A stretch of 64,000 nt of DNA from Bradyrhizobium paxllaeri (GTDB lineage Bacteria > Pseudomonadota > Alphaproteobacteria > Rhizobiales > Xanthobacteraceae): assembly GCF_001693515.2 (NCBI RefSeq), contig NZ_CP042968.1, positions 1,302,001 through 1,366,000 on the forward strand. The letters are read 5' to 3'. Positions within the stretch are counted from its first letter, which is position 1, and every line of letters begins with the position of its first letter. Positions 62,848-64,000 of the stretch are shown here, piece after piece. The notes beneath the pieces are model-generated. The model ran no database searches. It saw nothing but the letters and a program-made list of their open reading frames with translations, and had not been told where the DNA came from. Both the position numbers and the translations under genes were made by a program.

Positions 62848-63996
62848 GTGTTGCTGATCGAGCCACCAGATAGCGCGCAGGCGATTGTCGACCCGCGGGA
62901 CGCCGCCGAATCCGCTGGCCTGAGATACGTATCAGACGAACGTCCCGGTATTCGGCGCAAGAAGGCAGGGACAGGATTTAGTTACATACGACCCGACGGC
63001 ACAAGGCTCAGCGGATCTGACGCGCTGAAGCGGATCAGGGCACTCGCGATCCCGCCCGCTTGGACCGACGTGTGGATCTGCCCGTTCTCGGACGGCCATG
63101 TCCAAGCAACCGGCCGTGACGCAAAGGGACGCAAGCAATATCGCTACCATGCCCGCTTCCGCGAAGTGCGCGAAAGCACAAAGTATGAGCATGTGGTTGC
63201 GTTTGCAAACGCGCTTGCTTCCATTCGGGAAACAGTGCGCGAGCACATGGCATTGCGCGGCCTGCCGCGCGAAAAAGTTCTGGCAACCGTCGTGCATCTC
63301 CTGGAAACCACGTTGATCCGCGTAGGTAATGACGATTACGCCAAGCAGAATAACAGCTATGGCCTGACCACGTTGAAGAACCGGCACGTGGCGGTCGAGG
63401 GAAACGAGGTTCGTATTCGCTTCACGGGTAAAGGGGGTAAGCAATGGTCGCTACGCGTACGAGACCGGCGCATCGCCAAGATCATCAAAGCCTGCCAGGA
63501 GCTCCCCGGACAAGAACTGCTTCAGTACATCGATGAACAAGGCAATTGCCAGGATGTCACATCGACCGACGTGAATGAGTATCTCAAGGCAATTACCGGT
63601 AAAGAAATTACCGCAAAGGATTTCCGGACTTGGGCAGGAACGGTGCTGGCTGCCATGACCCTGAGCGAACTTCAGAGCTTCGACAGCGCTGCTCAGGCCA
63701 AGCGCAATCTTCGCAGCGCAATCGAAAACGTCTCGGCGCGGCTCGGCAACACGCCGACGATCTGCAGGAAGTGCTACATCCATCCGGAGGTATTGAACTC
63801 GTACATGGATGGAAACCTGGTCCTTGAGATCAAGTCACAAGTCGAGAGCGAACTTCGGAGCGCTGTCGCAAATTTGAAGCCGGAGGAAGCCGCCGTGCTC
63901 GCCTTACTGCGGAGCCGGCTCGCCAAACAGGTGGAGCAGCCGAAGCACGCCAATCACAAAGAATCGCCTAGCAAGCCGCGGGTGCACGCTGCTTGA
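62848..63996 (+). CDS. DNA topoisomerase IB
   Basis: A 382-residue poxvirus-like type IB topoisomerase, which relaxes supercoils through a 3'-phosphotyrosine. The N-terminal domain has GLRYVSDERPGIRRKKAGTG and DALKRIRALAIPPAWTDVWI. Catalytic-domain marks include TLIRVGNDDYAKQNNSYGLT with an active-site Arg, the Lys in RFTGKGGKQWS, and the nucleophile Tyr in RKCYIHPEVLNSY. AGGAGG lies before the GTG at 62848, so I start there; the frame is open to 62791. The stop is just inside the window. Confidence 0.9.
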   Translation: MLLIEPPDSAQAIVDPRDAAESAGLRYVSDERPGIRRKKAGTGFSYIRPDGTRLSGSDALKRIRALAIPPAWTDVWICPFSDGHVQATGRDAKGRKQYRYHARFREVRESTKYEHVVAFANALASIRETVREHMALRGLPREKVLATVVHLLETTLIRVGNDDYAKQNNSYGLTTLKNRHVAVEGNEVRIRFTGKGGKQWSLRVRDRRIAKIIKACQELPGQELLQYIDEQGNCQDVTSTDVNEYLKAITGKEITAKDFRTWAGTVLAAMTLSELQSFDSAAQAKRNLRSAIENVSARLGNTPTICRKCYIHPEVLNSYMDGNLVLEIKSQVESELRSAVANLKPEEAAVLALLRSRLAKQVEQPKHANHKESPSKPRVHAA

Positions 63997-64000
63997 GTTC

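Noticed and set aside
1..64000. CRISPR array or insertion sequence
   Set aside because: No regularly spaced short repeats and no transposase gene were seen anywhere in the window.

Overview
The window is GC-rich DNA from an alphaproteobacterium of the Hyphomicrobiales, most likely Bradyrhizobium or a close relative. The grounds are the codon usage, the tRNA 3'-end sequences, the furoate gene set, and the Ku / SRAP / short zinc-ribbon gene neighbourhood. Only the first 2.4 kb looks like core chromosome: the end of metK and a SulP anion transporter. The rest is a mosaic of islands separated by remnants of tRNA 3' ends.

2.4-4.2 kb is island-boundary debris: a truncated winged-helix regulator, a tRNA-like remnant and the first copy of a composite repeat carrying a tRNA-Met(CAU) 3' half. 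4.2-19.5 kb is a catabolic island whose genes match the hmf pathway for 5-hydroxymethylfurfural/2-furoate breakdown. It has a Bug-type solute-binding protein, a flavin alpha-hydroxy-acid oxidase, a LysR regulator, UbiX and UbiD partners (hmfG, hmfF), a ThDP enzyme, an AraC regulator, the three subunits of furoyl-CoA dehydrogenase (hmfABC), a CoA ligase (hmfD) and a crotonase-fold hydrolase (hmfE). Two copies of a 45-bp operator-like motif tie the oxidase to the UbiX/UbiD operon. A second repeat copy (19.6-20.1 kb) closes this island and opens another (20.3-28.9 kb). That one holds a DJ-1/PfpI protein, an AraC regulator, an alpha/beta hydrolase, an aldo-keto reductase, a VOC protein, an ABM-domain protein and a large winged-helix/STAND/TPR regulator, and it ends at a third repeat copy (28.9-29.3 kb).

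29.4-34.6 kb has a DUF2235 hydrolase, a large serine recombinase whose C-terminus is written in a captured initiator tRNA-Met plus terminator, and a RES/Xre toxin-antitoxin pair ending at a tRNA-Arg(ACG) remnant.

35.0-60.5 kb is a repair and defence region: Ku, two zinc-ribbon proteins, SRAP, DNA polymerase IV, a DAO-type oxidoreductase, several broken genes, a three-gene ABC-3C system, a DUF2726/DUF4238-like pair, AbiEi/AbiEii, a DpnII/MboI-like nuclease and HEPN-like proteins. 60.5-64 kb has a coiled-coil protein, a second Ku and topoisomerase IB.

The main discovery is a 22.6-kb inversion with ends inside two genes. The N-terminal 216 codons of RNase Z end at 37935 (minus strand) and its last 84 codons begin at 60496 (plus strand). 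The N-terminal half of an HNH-NACHT protein ends at 60495 (plus) and its helical-repeat C-terminal half starts at 37933 (minus). Rejoining the ends on paper restores both genes in frame, a 300-aa RNase Z and a 1464-aa HNH-NACHT protein, with one duplicated A left at the junction. The restored order would place Ku, RNase Z, the coiled-coil gene, the second Ku and topoisomerase IB in one co-directional run. Both Ku genes and two neighbouring hypothetical genes carry frameshifts, so either decay or base-level sequence error has to be considered there.
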